From positions 2,356,001 through 2,420,000 of the forward strand of contig NZ_CP062182.1 of NCBI RefSeq assembly GCF_022700675.1: DNA of 64,000 nucleotides, in the 5' to 3' direction. Positions 28,529 through 38,177 of this stretch are shown here, piece by piece (the first letter of the stretch is position 1; every line of letters starts with the position of its first letter). The position numbers and the translations under genes were made by a program. Source of the DNA: Acinetobacter sp. ASP199 (GTDB taxonomy: Bacteria > Pseudomonadota > Gammaproteobacteria > Pseudomonadales > Moraxellaceae). Under the pieces are notes generated by a model. The model was given only the letters and a program-made list of their open reading frames with translations, was not told the origin of the DNA and searched no databases.

Positions 28529-28572
28529 AAAACAGGTTTTCTGTTTTATCTTTTGCTATAGCTTAGGCAACC

Positions 28573-28707
28573 TTAATTGTTATATTGGGTGCCGAGGCAT
28601 TTGGTACACGGTGGTAAACGATCAGTACCAATTTCTAAGTAGGTGCGGTGTCCGCATTGAACACAAAAATAGAAGCCTGTTCCGGGTTTTGAGCCAGCAG
28701 TAACCAT
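28573..28707 (-). CDS. Tiny zinc-ribbon protein
   Basis: 44 residues from ATG 28707, with GGAG eight bases upstream. The sequence holds two CxxC knuckles, C-V-Q-C near residue 15 and C-T-K-C near residue 34, spaced for a single zinc site (FCVQCGHRTYLE ... LPPCTKCLGTQYNN). It resembles the small zinc-ribbon proteins widely seen in Acinetobacter genomes. It is too short for many gene callers. Its function is unknown. Confidence 0.72.
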   Translation of the reverse strand: MVTAGSKPGTGFYFCVQCGHRTYLEIGTDRLPPCTKCLGTQYNN

Positions 28708-28818
28708 TTTTGTTCTCCATGGGTTTTAGAAATGGTGAACCTAGTATATGCCTTTTATGATGGATGTCTATTGGTCATTTCGACGAGTGATGGTGGCGTT
28801 TTTGCAAGAAACAAAACT

Positions 28819-30273
28819 CTAGCGTTGGCGTGCTTTCGTCAAGGCAATCACTCCTAACATGGAAGAATTCATCTTTTTTAAATCATTTATTTCATCTGAC
28901 TTGTCACTAGCATACTTAAAGCCGACCCCTCCAACTCCTAAAACAGCCGATAAGACTGGACCAATCAATGGCATAAAATTAACTGCCAAAGTACCTCCTG
29001 CTAGCAATAGGGTTTGTGTATGCTTAGCTCTATATTTACTTTTTAATACTTCTAACTCTTTAATATGTTGGCTTGTTTTCATTCTCAGAAAATCAGAAAA
29101 CTCTCTAGAAACATAATGAATATCTTCAATTTTCGAATTTGACAATGAATTAACAAAATCTCTCATCTCTTTTTTAAAAAGAATGTGTTCATCAGTCTTT
29201 CTCAGCATTTTTATTTCATCATCACTTATATTTGCTAAATAATCTAAACGTTGAGAGCTTAATGCTTCAAGAATTGTTTGCGTTTGTTTATCTATAACCT
29301 CATCTACGTTATAAGACCAACTCATTTTAGAAATTAACTTATAGTAATGAGCATGTTCTGGAATACAGAGATATGGGTTACTTTTCATTTCCTTTGAATT
29401 ATCAAATAAATGAAATTGTGGTGCTAATCTTTCACTTATTCCATTCAATACTATTTGAATATCATCCTTTAAATATTGATGACACCATTCATCTGTCCTA
29501 TTTTCTTTAACATAAACCTTATAATCATCAATAGACTTTCTAAGACTGAAAGTTTCTAATCCATTTGGAGCAATAAATAGACGTTTATTTTCTACATTTT
29601 TTAAAAATTCATCTCTATTGTTAAACGCATACTTAATTAGATCATTTTTATTATCAAAGGATGTACCCACATAAAAGTTAAAAAAATCTACGAGTAAAGT
29701 TGATATACTTTCTTTTGTATAGGAGTCCTTTTCTTCTAATATTTTCTCCCAACTAGGAAAAATAAAAAATGGGGGAATATCAAAATCCTCGGTTAATAGA
29801 TCTCTCAATTGCAATATGAAAAATATTGCTTCAATCATTCTTATATTATTAAACTTTTCTTCACCTCTTTCTCTTTCCAACCAGGGTAAAATCGGATCAG
29901 GAATCAAAACGATATCTGTTAGTAATAGTGACTTACGAACTGCATTTAGTTGTGTTTTTAAAAAACGACTACTTCCTCCTAAGTTAATTTTAAAAACATC
30001 TAAATCCTGTGCTGATTTAAAAACTTGAGGTGACTCAATAGAATATAATAGCGTTAATTTTTCAAAGAATTCTAAACGTATTTGATTCAAATTAGAAAAG
30101 TACGCCATATTATGCTTATTTTGTTCATACTTCTCTTTTAAGTAAAAACCTATCTCATTAAAATCATGAAAATCTTTGGGCTCTTTTCCCATAAATTTTA
30201 TAAAAAAATCGTAAATAATTTCAAAATATGATTTTTGGTAAATTATCATTTTATGTAATAAATCAGTATCCAT
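28819..30273 (-). CDS. Large AT-rich orphan protein with C-terminal hydrophobic segment
   Basis: 484 residues from ATG 30273, with AGGGTAA upstream. The codon use is strikingly AT-rich compared with acnD next door, suggesting recent transfer. Most of the protein is charged and helical without recognisable catalytic motifs. Near the C-terminus a glycine-rich hydrophobic stretch (LLLAGGTLAVNFMPLIGPVL then SAVLGVGGVGFKYA) could insert in a membrane as a hairpin, followed by a short basic tail. A palindromic repeat borders its 5' side. Function is unknown; a defence or toxin role is only a guess from context and composition. Confidence 0.65.
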   Translation of the reverse strand: MDTDLLHKMIIYQKSYFEIIYDFFIKFMGKEPKDFHDFNEIGFYLKEKYEQNKHNMAYFSNLNQIRLEFFEKLTLLYSIESPQVFKSAQDLDVFKINLGGSSRFLKTQLNAVRKSLLLTDIVLIPDPILPWLERERGEEKFNNIRMIEAIFFILQLRDLLTEDFDIPPFFIFPSWEKILEEKDSYTKESISTLLVDFFNFYVGTSFDNKNDLIKYAFNNRDEFLKNVENKRLFIAPNGLETFSLRKSIDDYKVYVKENRTDEWCHQYLKDDIQIVLNGISERLAPQFHLFDNSKEMKSNPYLCIPEHAHYYKLISKMSWSYNVDEVIDKQTQTILEALSSQRLDYLANISDDEIKMLRKTDEHILFKKEMRDFVNSLSNSKIEDIHYVSREFSDFLRMKTSQHIKELEVLKSKYRAKHTQTLLLAGGTLAVNFMPLIGPVLSAVLGVGGVGFKYASDKSDEINDLKKMNSSMLGVIALTKARQR

Positions 30274-30340
30274 CAAATTACCCTAAAAAATAAAACCCCA
30301 CTTCACAGTAGGGTCTTTTTCAAACAATATCAACAACTTT

Positions 30341-30410
30341 AATCCTCCCCAACCCTCCTTTTTAAAGGAGGGAGTTCCCCCTCTTTCTCAAAGAGGGGTT
30401 AGGGGAGATT
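30341..30410. repeat. GC-rich palindromic intergenic repeat, copy 2
   Basis: The outer arms AATCCTCCCC and GGGGAGATT enclose two hairpins, CCCTCC TTTTTAAA GGAGGG and CCCCTCTTTCTCAAAGAGGGG. The design matches copy 1 in the nrd region. It lies between acnD and the AT-rich orphan gene, 10 bases past the acnD stop. Confidence 0.75.
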
Positions 30411-30420
30411 CTTAAAAAAA

Positions 30421-33027
30421 TTAAGCCACATTCCCTTCCAAAAAGTCCTGTGCAAAACGCTGTAATACCCCACCCGCTTCATACACATGCACTTCTTCTT
30501 CAGTATCCAAACGGCAAGTGACTGGGACCTCAAGCACCTGATTCTTCCCCTCTTCAGTCGCGCGCTCAATCACAAGCGTCAACGTCGAACGCGGTGCAAT
30601 ATTACCGATTACGCTATACAGCTCAGTACCATCCAGCTTTAAAGTCTTGCGGTCTGTACCTGGTTTAAACTCAAGCGGAAGTACGCCCATACCCACCAGA
30701 TTAGTACGGTGAATACGCTCAAAACCTTCAGCTACAATCGCTTCTACACCCGCCAGACGCACACCTTTGGCTGCCCAGTCACGACTTGAGCCCTGACCAT
30801 AGTCTTTACCGGCAATCACGATCAACGGCTGCTTACGGTTCATGTAGGTTTCAATCGCTTCCCACATGCGCATTACTTCACCTTCCGGCTCCACACGTGC
30901 TTTAGAACCCTGCTTGATGGTGCCATCAGAACGGACCACCATTTCGTTATACAGCTTAGGATTCGCCAGGGTTGCACGCTGTGCAGTCAGGTGATCGCCA
31001 CGATGCGTCGCATAAGAATTAAAATCGTCCTCGGGCACACCCATTTTTGCTAAGTATTCACCCGCCGCTGAATCACGCACAATCGCATTTGAAGGCGATA
31101 AATGGTCAGTAGTAATGTTATCCCCAAGAATAGCTAATGGACGCATGTTGGTGAGTGTACGCGGTGCAGCCAATGCACCTTCCCAATACGGAGGACGGCG
31201 AATATAGGTACTTTGCGGACGCCAGTCATACAGTGGACTTGCTGCCTTCTCACGTTCGCCCAGATCAAACATCGGAATATAAACTTTATTAAATTGCTCC
31301 GGCTTGACGGACTCTTTCACCAAAGCATCAATTTCTTCATCTGATGGCCAGATGTCTTTCAGATAAATAGGATTGCCATCTTTGTCGGTGCCTAAGGCAT
31401 CTTTTTCAATGTCAAAACGGATGGTACCGGCAATTGCATACGCCACAACCAACGGTGGAGATGCCAAGAAAGCCTGTTTCGCATACGGATGGATACGGCC
31501 ATCGAAGTTACGGTTACCGGACAATACTGCTGTGGCATACAGGTCACGGTCAATAATTTCCTGCTGAATCTTCGGATCAAGCGCACCTGACATCCCGTTA
31601 CAGGTCGTACATGCATAAGCGACGATACCAAAGCCAAGTTTTTCCAAATCTTCAAGTACACCGGCTTCTTCTAAATACAGTGCAGCCGCTTTAGAACCCG
31701 GTGCAAAAGATGATTTCACCCATGGCTTACGCACCAAGCCAAGCTCATTGGCTTTACGTGCCAATAAACCTGCAGCAACAGTATTACGTGGGTTTGAAGT
31801 ATTGGTACATGAAGTAATCGCCGCGATGATGATCGCACCATCTGGCATCAAGCCATCAGTACGGTTTTCTACCACACCGGCAATACCTTTCTCTTTCAGG
31901 TCAGCAGTTGAAACACGCGCATGCGGATTCGATGGGCCAGCAATATTACGGGTCACAGTCGACAGGTCAAAACGCAGTACACGTGGATATTCTGCTTGCG
32001 TCATTTCCGATGACCACAGACCAATTTCCTTGGCATAGCTTTCAACCAGTTTGACCTGTTCAGATTCACGACCAGTCAGCGTCAGATAATCAATCGTATT
32101 TTGATCGATATAGAACATGGCTGCTGTTGCGCCATATTCCGGCGTCATATTCGAAATCGTGGCGCGGTCACCGACTGACATGCTGTCAGCACCTTCACCA
32201 AAGAATTCCAGATAAGCCCCTACCACACGTTCCTTACGCAGGAATTCAGTTAACGCCAAAACGATATCCGTTGCGGTAATGCCTGGCTGACGCTGACCGA
32301 TCAGCTCTACCCCAATAATATCCGGCAGACGCATCCAAGATGCACGGCCCAGCATCACGTTTTCAGCTTCCAGACCACCAACACCGACCGAGATTACACC
32401 CAGCGCATCAGTATGTGGGGTATGCGAGTCTGTACCCACACAGGTATCCGGGAAGGCAATGCCATCACGGTTCTGAATCACTGGTGACATTTTTTCAAGA
32501 TTGATCTGGTGCATGATGCCATTCCCGGCAGGAATCACATCGACATTTTCAAAGGCGGTTTTGGTCCATTCAATAAAATGGAAACGGTCTTCATTACGGC
32601 GGTCTTCAATCGCACGGTTTTTCTCAAAGGCATCCGGATCAAAACCGCCATATTCCACTGCCAGTGAGTGATCGACAATCAGCTGGGTCGGCACTACCGG
32701 ATTGACTTTGGAGGGGTCACCGCCCTGATCAGCAATGGCATCACGCAGACCGGCAAGATCGACCAGTGCCGTTTGCCCCAGGATGTCATGACACACCACA
32801 CGTGCCGGATACCAGGGAAAATCATGCTCCTGCTTACGTTCAATCAGCTGACGCAGTGACTGTTCCAGAATGGCAGGGTCACAACGGCGTACCAACTGCT
32901 CTGCAAGCACTTTGGAGGTATAGGGAAGTTTGGCATATGCGCCTGGCTGAATATCTTCAACGGCCTGACGCACGTCGTAATATTCCAGCTGGGTACCTTG
33001 CAGCGGTTTACGGTAGTTGTTGTTCAT
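30421..33027 (-). CDS. acnD: Fe/S-dependent 2-methylisocitrate dehydratase AcnD
   Basis: Aconitase-family [4Fe-4S] enzyme of 868 residues that dehydrates 2-methylcitrate in the methylcitrate cycle for propionyl-CoA. The start MNNNYRKPLQGTQLEYYDVR, the length and the C-terminal YEAGGVLQRFAQDFL are characteristic of AcnD rather than AcnA (about 900 residues) or AcnB. The cluster cysteines are visible as C407 (ITSCTNTS) and C473/C476 (ACTTCNG). AcnD normally sits beside prpC/prpB and uses PrpF; none is adjacent here. About 770 bases without a recognisable gene lie upstream (33028-33805). Confidence 0.95.
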   Translation of the reverse strand: MNNNYRKPLQGTQLEYYDVRQAVEDIQPGAYAKLPYTSKVLAEQLVRRCDPAILEQSLRQLIERKQEHDFPWYPARVVCHDILGQTALVDLAGLRDAIADQGGDPSKVNPVVPTQLIVDHSLAVEYGGFDPDAFEKNRAIEDRRNEDRFHFIEWTKTAFENVDVIPAGNGIMHQINLEKMSPVIQNRDGIAFPDTCVGTDSHTPHTDALGVISVGVGGLEAENVMLGRASWMRLPDIIGVELIGQRQPGITATDIVLALTEFLRKERVVGAYLEFFGEGADSMSVGDRATISNMTPEYGATAAMFYIDQNTIDYLTLTGRESEQVKLVESYAKEIGLWSSEMTQAEYPRVLRFDLSTVTRNIAGPSNPHARVSTADLKEKGIAGVVENRTDGLMPDGAIIIAAITSCTNTSNPRNTVAAGLLARKANELGLVRKPWVKSSFAPGSKAAALYLEEAGVLEDLEKLGFGIVAYACTTCNGMSGALDPKIQQEIIDRDLYATAVLSGNRNFDGRIHPYAKQAFLASPPLVVAYAIAGTIRFDIEKDALGTDKDGNPIYLKDIWPSDEEIDALVKESVKPEQFNKVYIPMFDLGEREKAASPLYDWRPQSTYIRRPPYWEGALAAPRTLTNMRPLAILGDNITTDHLSPSNAIVRDSAAGEYLAKMGVPEDDFNSYATHRGDHLTAQRATLANPKLYNEMVVRSDGTIKQGSKARVEPEGEVMRMWEAIETYMNRKQPLIVIAGKDYGQGSSRDWAAKGVRLAGVEAIVAEGFERIHRTNLVGMGVLPLEFKPGTDRKTLKLDGTELYSVIGNIAPRSTLTLVIERATEEGKNQVLEVPVTCRLDTEEEVHVYEAGGVLQRFAQDFLEGNVA

Positions 33028-33805
33028 AGCTTACCTGCCTCTTGAATCGTTCTTCTTTACTGCATACTTGTTGTAGATGTTTCACATCGTTTTGCAGGCA
33101 TAGTACACTGTTGAAAAGCCATTTCCCAAATCTTTTATATTTCATAAACTTACATATAAAAAATAGCATTTTTGAAATAAATAGTTACATATTCTGTAGA
33201 ATAATGACTCTAAATCGCTATTTTCTAAAAAAAACAGGGCAAATCCTTCTTATTCTTTAGTATTAGAATAACCTTATAGATCAAAAAACAGGCTTATTTA
33301 AGATTAACGGCGTGCCTTATTTTTATTCTTAGATAGGAGGGATACTTTTAAATTAGCTGAGTTTTTAAGCAGAAATAGCACTGCTCAACAGATGTTTTTT
33401 TATCCTCTGCCATTTTTGGCAAAATCCCTAGCCTGACAACCAACAATACCATCAATAAAATTTTCCAGATTTCTTTTTGCTTATTTTTAATTTTTTGGGG
33501 AAATGCAATATGCACTTGGTACCTGAAAGTCTATAAAGCAAGTGAGCTAGATTAAAATCCCTAACTTTTTTAAGATTTTTTTACAGTCGATGATTTATTG
33601 CAAATTACTTTAAATATCATAATTAATTCAAAAACTTAATACTTCTTTTTCCCAGCTTATTACTTGAATAGTTTTGGCCTTTCACTGTCATCTATCTGCA
33701 TACCCCAATTTGGTGATATTCACCCTTAAAACATTTCAGTAAACCTATGCGGTAATTGCTTCATAACAACAACACACAACATAAAAATTAATAAAGGTGA
33801 AGAAC

Positions 33806-35944
33806 ATGTTACAGATCGCCATTATTGGGATCATTACTGTATTAGTGGCAGTTTTGGCTTCCAGCTGGATTGGAGGGAAAAAGCCCTCCGATCCATACAA
33901 TCCGACTAAACCGAATCCCACCCATCCCACTAAACCGGATCATCCATCCCCCCCTTCTCCTCCCGCCTCTGGTAAATCGGAGTCACTCATTAATAATCCA
34001 CCCTTGCTGCAGAAAGGTGCTAAAGGTAAATACGAACTGGTTGCGGCATATAAGACCAATAAGATTTATAACCCGAGGCAATCGCAATGGGATCAATTAC
34101 TGGTTCGGGGTTACTTGACTAAAGCCAGTTTATTGAACAGACAGGAAGCACGTGAAACCGGAATTGTGGATGAACTGGTGGGTCCGCAGATTCGGGTCAA
34201 ACAGGGTGAAACCTTGTCGATTAATTTAAATAATCAGCTACCTGATGAAACACCTGAAAGCTGTGAAAATATTCTCGACCCGAATGAACCCCATTGTTTT
34301 AATACCACCAATCTGCATACGCATGGTTTCTGGGTCAGCCCTCAGGGAAATAGTGACAATGTCTTTCTGAAAATTGCTCCGCAGGCGAATCTTGATTATC
34401 AATATAAGATTGAACCCAATCATCCTGCGGGCACTTACTGGTACCATGCCCATTTACATGGCTCGACCGCAATTCAGGTCTCTAGTGGTATGGCTGGTCC
34501 GCTCATTGTGGAAGGAAGCCGTGTACCTAAAGTGAAAAATGGCAAGGTGACTTCTACAGGTGATCTCGATATTTTATGGAAAGATAAAGCCAAGCATAAT
34601 GATGCAAATGAAAAAATCCTGGTCTTCCAGCAAATTCAATATGACTGTACTGACACTGAAGGCCAATCTTTAAACAGTAATGATTGTAAAGGTGCAGGCA
34701 TAGGCACGATGGAAAACTATGCTGGTCTGAATAGCTTCAACTCTTGGGGGTTAAATAACTACTACACTTCAATTAATGGCAAAGTATTAGGCGAAATTCA
34801 GGTTAACCAAAATGAATTTAACCGCTGGCGTATGATTCATGGAGGGGTTCGGGATACTATCGGTTTAATCATTAAAGAATTACCTGGCTCTAATAAATAT
34901 ACTGCCAAACAAACGGTGGATGCCTGTCTTTCCTATCAGGGGAATGTACTCATTCCTGCCTCAAAAATTCCTTTCGAGCAACTGACCAGCCTACCCGTCC
35001 ATACGATTGCCCAAGATGGTTTAACAATGACTCAGGCCCAGACTCGTACACTTTCTGTATTCCAGCCAGGTTATCGTCATGATGCCATGCTCAGCTTTCC
35101 CACAACCAACAAATACTGTATTTTTGATTCAAGATTAAATATTGATGATGAAATCAATACCAGAACTTCCGGTGAAATTACCCCACAACTATCTCCTAAC
35201 AGTGGACTAAATGCTCAGCTGCTTGGCTGGGTAAATGTAAAATCCAGCAAGTTGAAGGCGCAAACAGCTGCGCAGTTTTTAAAAGATCAGGCACAGAAAA
35301 TCGGCTTAAGCAAGGAGATTCAGGCGCAATTAGCGCAACTTAATCTGTCTGCCTTTACTGATCATCCATCATTGATGACCAGAGAAATAGATAATCTGAT
35401 TAAAGACAGACCACAACAACGCTCTACTTTTGATGCCTCTTTTGGTCCAAATGGTAAATTTGGTTACCGTCACGATGATCATCCAGGCATCTATAGTTTT
35501 GGAGAAACCTTCACTGGACAAAGTGTGGTCAATGGCAAATATGTGCGCAAGCTAGAACTTGGTAAAATCGATGAATGGGTACTGACCAGCGCAAACTTGG
35601 GACATCCTTTCCATATTCATGTAAATCCGTTCCAGATTGTTAAGATTTTAAACCCGGATAAAAAGGATGTGAGTGAACCTCTATCTGGACCTGCAACCAC
35701 ACCAAATGAGCTGGATGATGTCCAGTACCGAGGTTTAAAAGGACAATTCAAGGATACGATCTTTGTTAAACCGGGCTATGAAGTGATTGTTCGAAGTCAT
35801 TACAAGAAATTTGAAGGTGATTTTGTACAGCATTGTCATATCCTCGATCATGAAGATCAGGGCATGATGGAATATGTACGCATTTGTGGCGGGAAATTTG
35901 ACTGTAATGCTGATTTACCTGGTTCACATGACCATCATCACTAA
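33806..35944 (+). CDS. Membrane-anchored multicopper oxidase
   Basis: 712 residues from ATG 33806, which has AAGGTGA five bases upstream; a GTG at 33797 is inside that RBS. An N-terminal anchor (IAIIGIITVLVAVLASSWIG) and a Pro/Thr-rich linker precede the cupredoxin domains. Copper motifs are TNLHTHGF and TYWYHAHLHG in the first half, HPFHIHVNPFQ at 600, and HCHILDHEDQGMM at 676, giving complete type 1, 2 and 3 sites. The protein ends in a His-rich tail. Likely roles are copper tolerance or phenol/metal oxidation in the periplasm; the substrate cannot be read. It is longer than typical CueO. Confidence 0.86.
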   Translation: MLQIAIIGIITVLVAVLASSWIGGKKPSDPYNPTKPNPTHPTKPDHPSPPSPPASGKSESLINNPPLLQKGAKGKYELVAAYKTNKIYNPRQSQWDQLLVRGYLTKASLLNRQEARETGIVDELVGPQIRVKQGETLSINLNNQLPDETPESCENILDPNEPHCFNTTNLHTHGFWVSPQGNSDNVFLKIAPQANLDYQYKIEPNHPAGTYWYHAHLHGSTAIQVSSGMAGPLIVEGSRVPKVKNGKVTSTGDLDILWKDKAKHNDANEKILVFQQIQYDCTDTEGQSLNSNDCKGAGIGTMENYAGLNSFNSWGLNNYYTSINGKVLGEIQVNQNEFNRWRMIHGGVRDTIGLIIKELPGSNKYTAKQTVDACLSYQGNVLIPASKIPFEQLTSLPVHTIAQDGLTMTQAQTRTLSVFQPGYRHDAMLSFPTTNKYCIFDSRLNIDDEINTRTSGEITPQLSPNSGLNAQLLGWVNVKSSKLKAQTAAQFLKDQAQKIGLSKEIQAQLAQLNLSAFTDHPSLMTREIDNLIKDRPQQRSTFDASFGPNGKFGYRHDDHPGIYSFGETFTGQSVVNGKYVRKLELGKIDEWVLTSANLGHPFHIHVNPFQIVKILNPDKKDVSEPLSGPATTPNELDDVQYRGLKGQFKDTIFVKPGYEVIVRSHYKKFEGDFVQHCHILDHEDQGMMEYVRICGGKFDCNADLPGSHDHHH

Positions 35945-35960
35945 CCCTCGCTTTTAATTA

Positions 35961-35993
35961 AAAGCCTGCAGTTGATATTGCGGGCTTTTTTAT
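35961..35993 (+). terminator. Terminator of the multicopper oxidase gene
   Basis: The stem AAGCCTGC / GCGGGCTT with a 10-base loop is followed by TTTTTTATTT, about 20 bases after the stop. Confidence 0.82.
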
Positions 35994-36060
35994 TTGCTTA
36001 GAGATAATGCTTGCTGCACAATAGTTTGATTGATTTTTAGTATTCAAACTGAGGCTGATC

Positions 36061-36786
36061 ATGGCAACATCTCCTGCTTTTACCTTATTTACGCTGAATG
36101 GAGTAGATGCGCAAAAATTCCTGCAAGGTCAAGTGACTTTAAATACTGAAGCTTTGGCTGAGAACCAGACGCGCTATACCGCGATCTGTAGTTTAAAAGG
36201 ACGTATTCAGTTTGGCTTATGGCTGAAAAAAATTAACGCTGAAAGCTTTGAAATTGTTGTGACTGCTGATCAGGCTGAAGACTTTGCCAAGCACATCCGC
36301 AAGTTTGGTGCTTTCTCCAAAATGAAGCTGGAACAAGTAGGTCCAGCTTATCCAGTCACTGCAGGCATTCATAGCGAATTTGGTCTTGAAGCAACTGATA
36401 TTCAAGCTTGGGAAATGTATGCAATTGAATCAGGTCAGGCATGGATTCAAGCAGCAACCGCAGAACAATTCCAGCCACAAGAACTGCGCCTGCATCAGCG
36501 TGAAGGCGTACACTATGACAAAGGCTGTTACCTCGGTCAGGAAGTGATTGCACGTTTATGGTTTAAAGCCAAACCGAAACACTGGCTGCATCTGGTGCAA
36601 GGCACAGGTGAAGCACCTGCTGTTGCAAGCAAACTGAATAATGATGTAGAAGTCGTAAATAGCGTCAATATTAATGGCGGGTTTAAAGCACTTGTTGTGG
36701 CCAAACCGGAAGCGATTATTGAATTAGATTTGACTGTACTCGATCTGCCTGAAGCACTCAGCGGTGATGTAGCTCGACCGCAATAA
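36061..36786 (+). CDS. ygfZ: Folate-binding Fe-S cluster assembly protein YgfZ
   Basis: A GcvT-like protein of 241 residues that uses folate to support repair or assembly of certain [4Fe-4S] enzymes. The family signature K-G-C-Y-x-G-Q-E is present as YDKGCYLGQEVIARLW near residue 157, and the N-terminal GVDAQKFLQGQVT also fits. It is shorter than E. coli YgfZ (326), as is usual in this genus. GAGG precedes the ATG, and a strong bidirectional terminator follows. Confidence 0.9.
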   Translation: MATSPAFTLFTLNGVDAQKFLQGQVTLNTEALAENQTRYTAICSLKGRIQFGLWLKKINAESFEIVVTADQAEDFAKHIRKFGAFSKMKLEQVGPAYPVTAGIHSEFGLEATDIQAWEMYAIESGQAWIQAATAEQFQPQELRLHQREGVHYDKGCYLGQEVIARLWFKAKPKHWLHLVQGTGEAPAVASKLNNDVEVVNSVNINGGFKALVVAKPEAIIELDLTVLDLPEALSGDVARPQ

Positions 36787-36799
36787 CAGTGATTGATAC

Positions 36800-36828
36800 A
36801 AAAAATCCTCCTATATGGAGGATTTTTT
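36800..36828. terminator. Bidirectional terminator between ygfZ and the convergent small gene
   Basis: The perfect stem AAAAAATCCTCC / GGAGGATTTTTT with a 5-base loop terminates on both strands. Confidence 0.9.
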
Positions 36829-36829
36829 G

Positions 36830-37081
36830 TTAAAGATTAAAATCATGGAACAGTTTGTTCATGTCTTTAATCACATAATCTTTAAAATGAAAAGCGCGTG
36901 CATGTTTCGCATCGAAACGTGCAGTTTTACCTTCGTGCTCGAAAATATATACACGGTCTGCATTGCTAACTAAAAAGTTTTGACCTAATCGCATGAGTAA
37001 TGCATCAAACTTATCCTCATCAGCGATACTGTCATCCTTACTGATTTGATCATATGCACGTTTAATGCCTTTAATAAACAT
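36830..37081 (-). CDS. Small acidic/basic helical protein, unknown
   Basis: 83 residues from ATG 37081 (MFIKGIKRAYDQISKDD); an in-frame ATG at 37108 adds nine residues. The content is charged and helical with a later FDAKHARAFHFKDYVIKDM segment, and there is no membrane span. I do not recognise a family. The stop lies at the edge of the shared terminator with ygfZ. Confidence 0.55.
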   Translation of the reverse strand: MFIKGIKRAYDQISKDDSIADEDKFDALLMRLGQNFLVSNADRVYIFEHEGKTARFDAKHARAFHFKDYVIKDMNKLFHDFNL

Positions 37082-37310
37082 TGTTTTTAACCCTACCTCA
37101 TAGCTCAAACGCGGATTTAATCAGAGATTAAGAGCATTTCAAAGTTTTGTCGTAAAGATAGTCTTCATCTTCTCTTCATCACTCTCTATTATATTTGTAT
37201 TTCGTGACAATTAGGATATTTACAAACTATAAAATCATCTTATGATGTAGCTGTAATAATTTAAAAAACACCACGGAATCAGGTGTTGCATACAACAAGG
37301 TCCAGGAACC

Positions 37311-38129
37311 ATGAAAAAAATAATATTTGCTGCGATGCTCGCAGTTTCATCTCAATATGCACTTGCTAATGCAAATACCAAAGCTGAAGCAGTTGATCCT
37401 CAATTTGCCAAAGTTGAAGCCCTAGTAAAAGCCAACGACTTTAAAGGTGCTCACACTTTACTGAATGAGCTAGCACAGAAAGGTAATGCTCAAGCACTGT
37501 ATAACTTAGGCTATTTAACACAGACTGGTCAGGGCACCGTGAAAAACGAGAAAAAAGCCGTACAACTGTATGAGCAGTCAGCCAGCAAAGGTTACCCGGT
37601 TGCCAACTATGTGCTTGGTAAAAATTATGCAGGTGGCACACTCGGCCTAAAACAAGATCTGACCAAAGCCAAACAATATCTAGAACGTGCATCCAATACT
37701 GGTTTTGATGATGCTACTGTGGATCTGGCAGTGTTACTTTTTGCTGAAGGCAAACCTGCTTCTGACCAGCAAGCACTGAAAAAACTTCAACCACTGATTA
37801 AAAAAGATAATTTCCAGGCAATTCATGCCAAAGCCCTGTATGACATCAGCCTGGGCTTTAAAAATAAAAATGAAAAACCAATTCAGCAAGGTTTAAGCTC
37901 AATTCAGGATCTTGCCAAGAAAGGCTATATCCCTGCCCTAATGGCAGTAGCGAATATGTTTGCCAATGGTAATATCGTGCCGCAAAACCTGCCTGAAGCG
38001 AAGAAGATCTTTAGTGCCTTGGCTCAGGAAAATATTCCACAGGCCAAAGAGTCTTTGGCAGCAGTAGACAAAATGATTGCTGAACAAGGCAAGAAACCTG
38101 CTCAACCGACGGCGCAAAAGAAAAGCTAA
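37311..38129 (+). CDS. Periplasmic Sel1-repeat protein
   Basis: 272 residues with signal peptide MKKIIFAAMLAVSSQYALA (cut before NANTK). At least four Sel1-like repeats follow, with the signature A-x-x-x-L-G-x-x-Y/L-x-x-G-x-G: NAQALYNLGYLTQTGQGTVK, PVANYVLGKNYAGGT and PALMAVANMFANGN. Sel1 proteins are alpha-solenoid scaffolds for protein interaction. The partner is unknown. A strong RBS precedes it and a terminator follows. Confidence 0.85.
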   Translation: MKKIIFAAMLAVSSQYALANANTKAEAVDPQFAKVEALVKANDFKGAHTLLNELAQKGNAQALYNLGYLTQTGQGTVKNEKKAVQLYEQSASKGYPVANYVLGKNYAGGTLGLKQDLTKAKQYLERASNTGFDDATVDLAVLLFAEGKPASDQQALKKLQPLIKKDNFQAIHAKALYDISLGFKNKNEKPIQQGLSSIQDLAKKGYIPALMAVANMFANGNIVPQNLPEAKKIFSALAQENIPQAKESLAAVDKMIAEQGKKPAQPTAQKKS

Positions 38130-38138
38130 GTTTTAATA

Positions 38139-38168
38139 TAAAAAAGCCTCGAATCAGGGGCTTTTTTA
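38139..38168 (+). terminator. Terminator of the Sel1-repeat gene
   Basis: The stem AAAAAGCC / GGCTTTTT with an intervening 12-base loop region and T-run also covers the convergent AEC gene. Confidence 0.75.
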
Positions 38169-38177
38169 TTGAAATGT

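Noticed and set aside
30421-33027. Aconitase A (acnA) as the identity of this gene
   Set aside because: Length of 868 and the N- and C-terminal sequences match AcnD; AcnA is longer.
33042-33260. 72-codon ORF in the acnD upstream gap
   Set aside because: Low-complexity Phe/Leu/Ile product in AT-rich DNA without RBS; the region 33028-33805 is best called non-coding.
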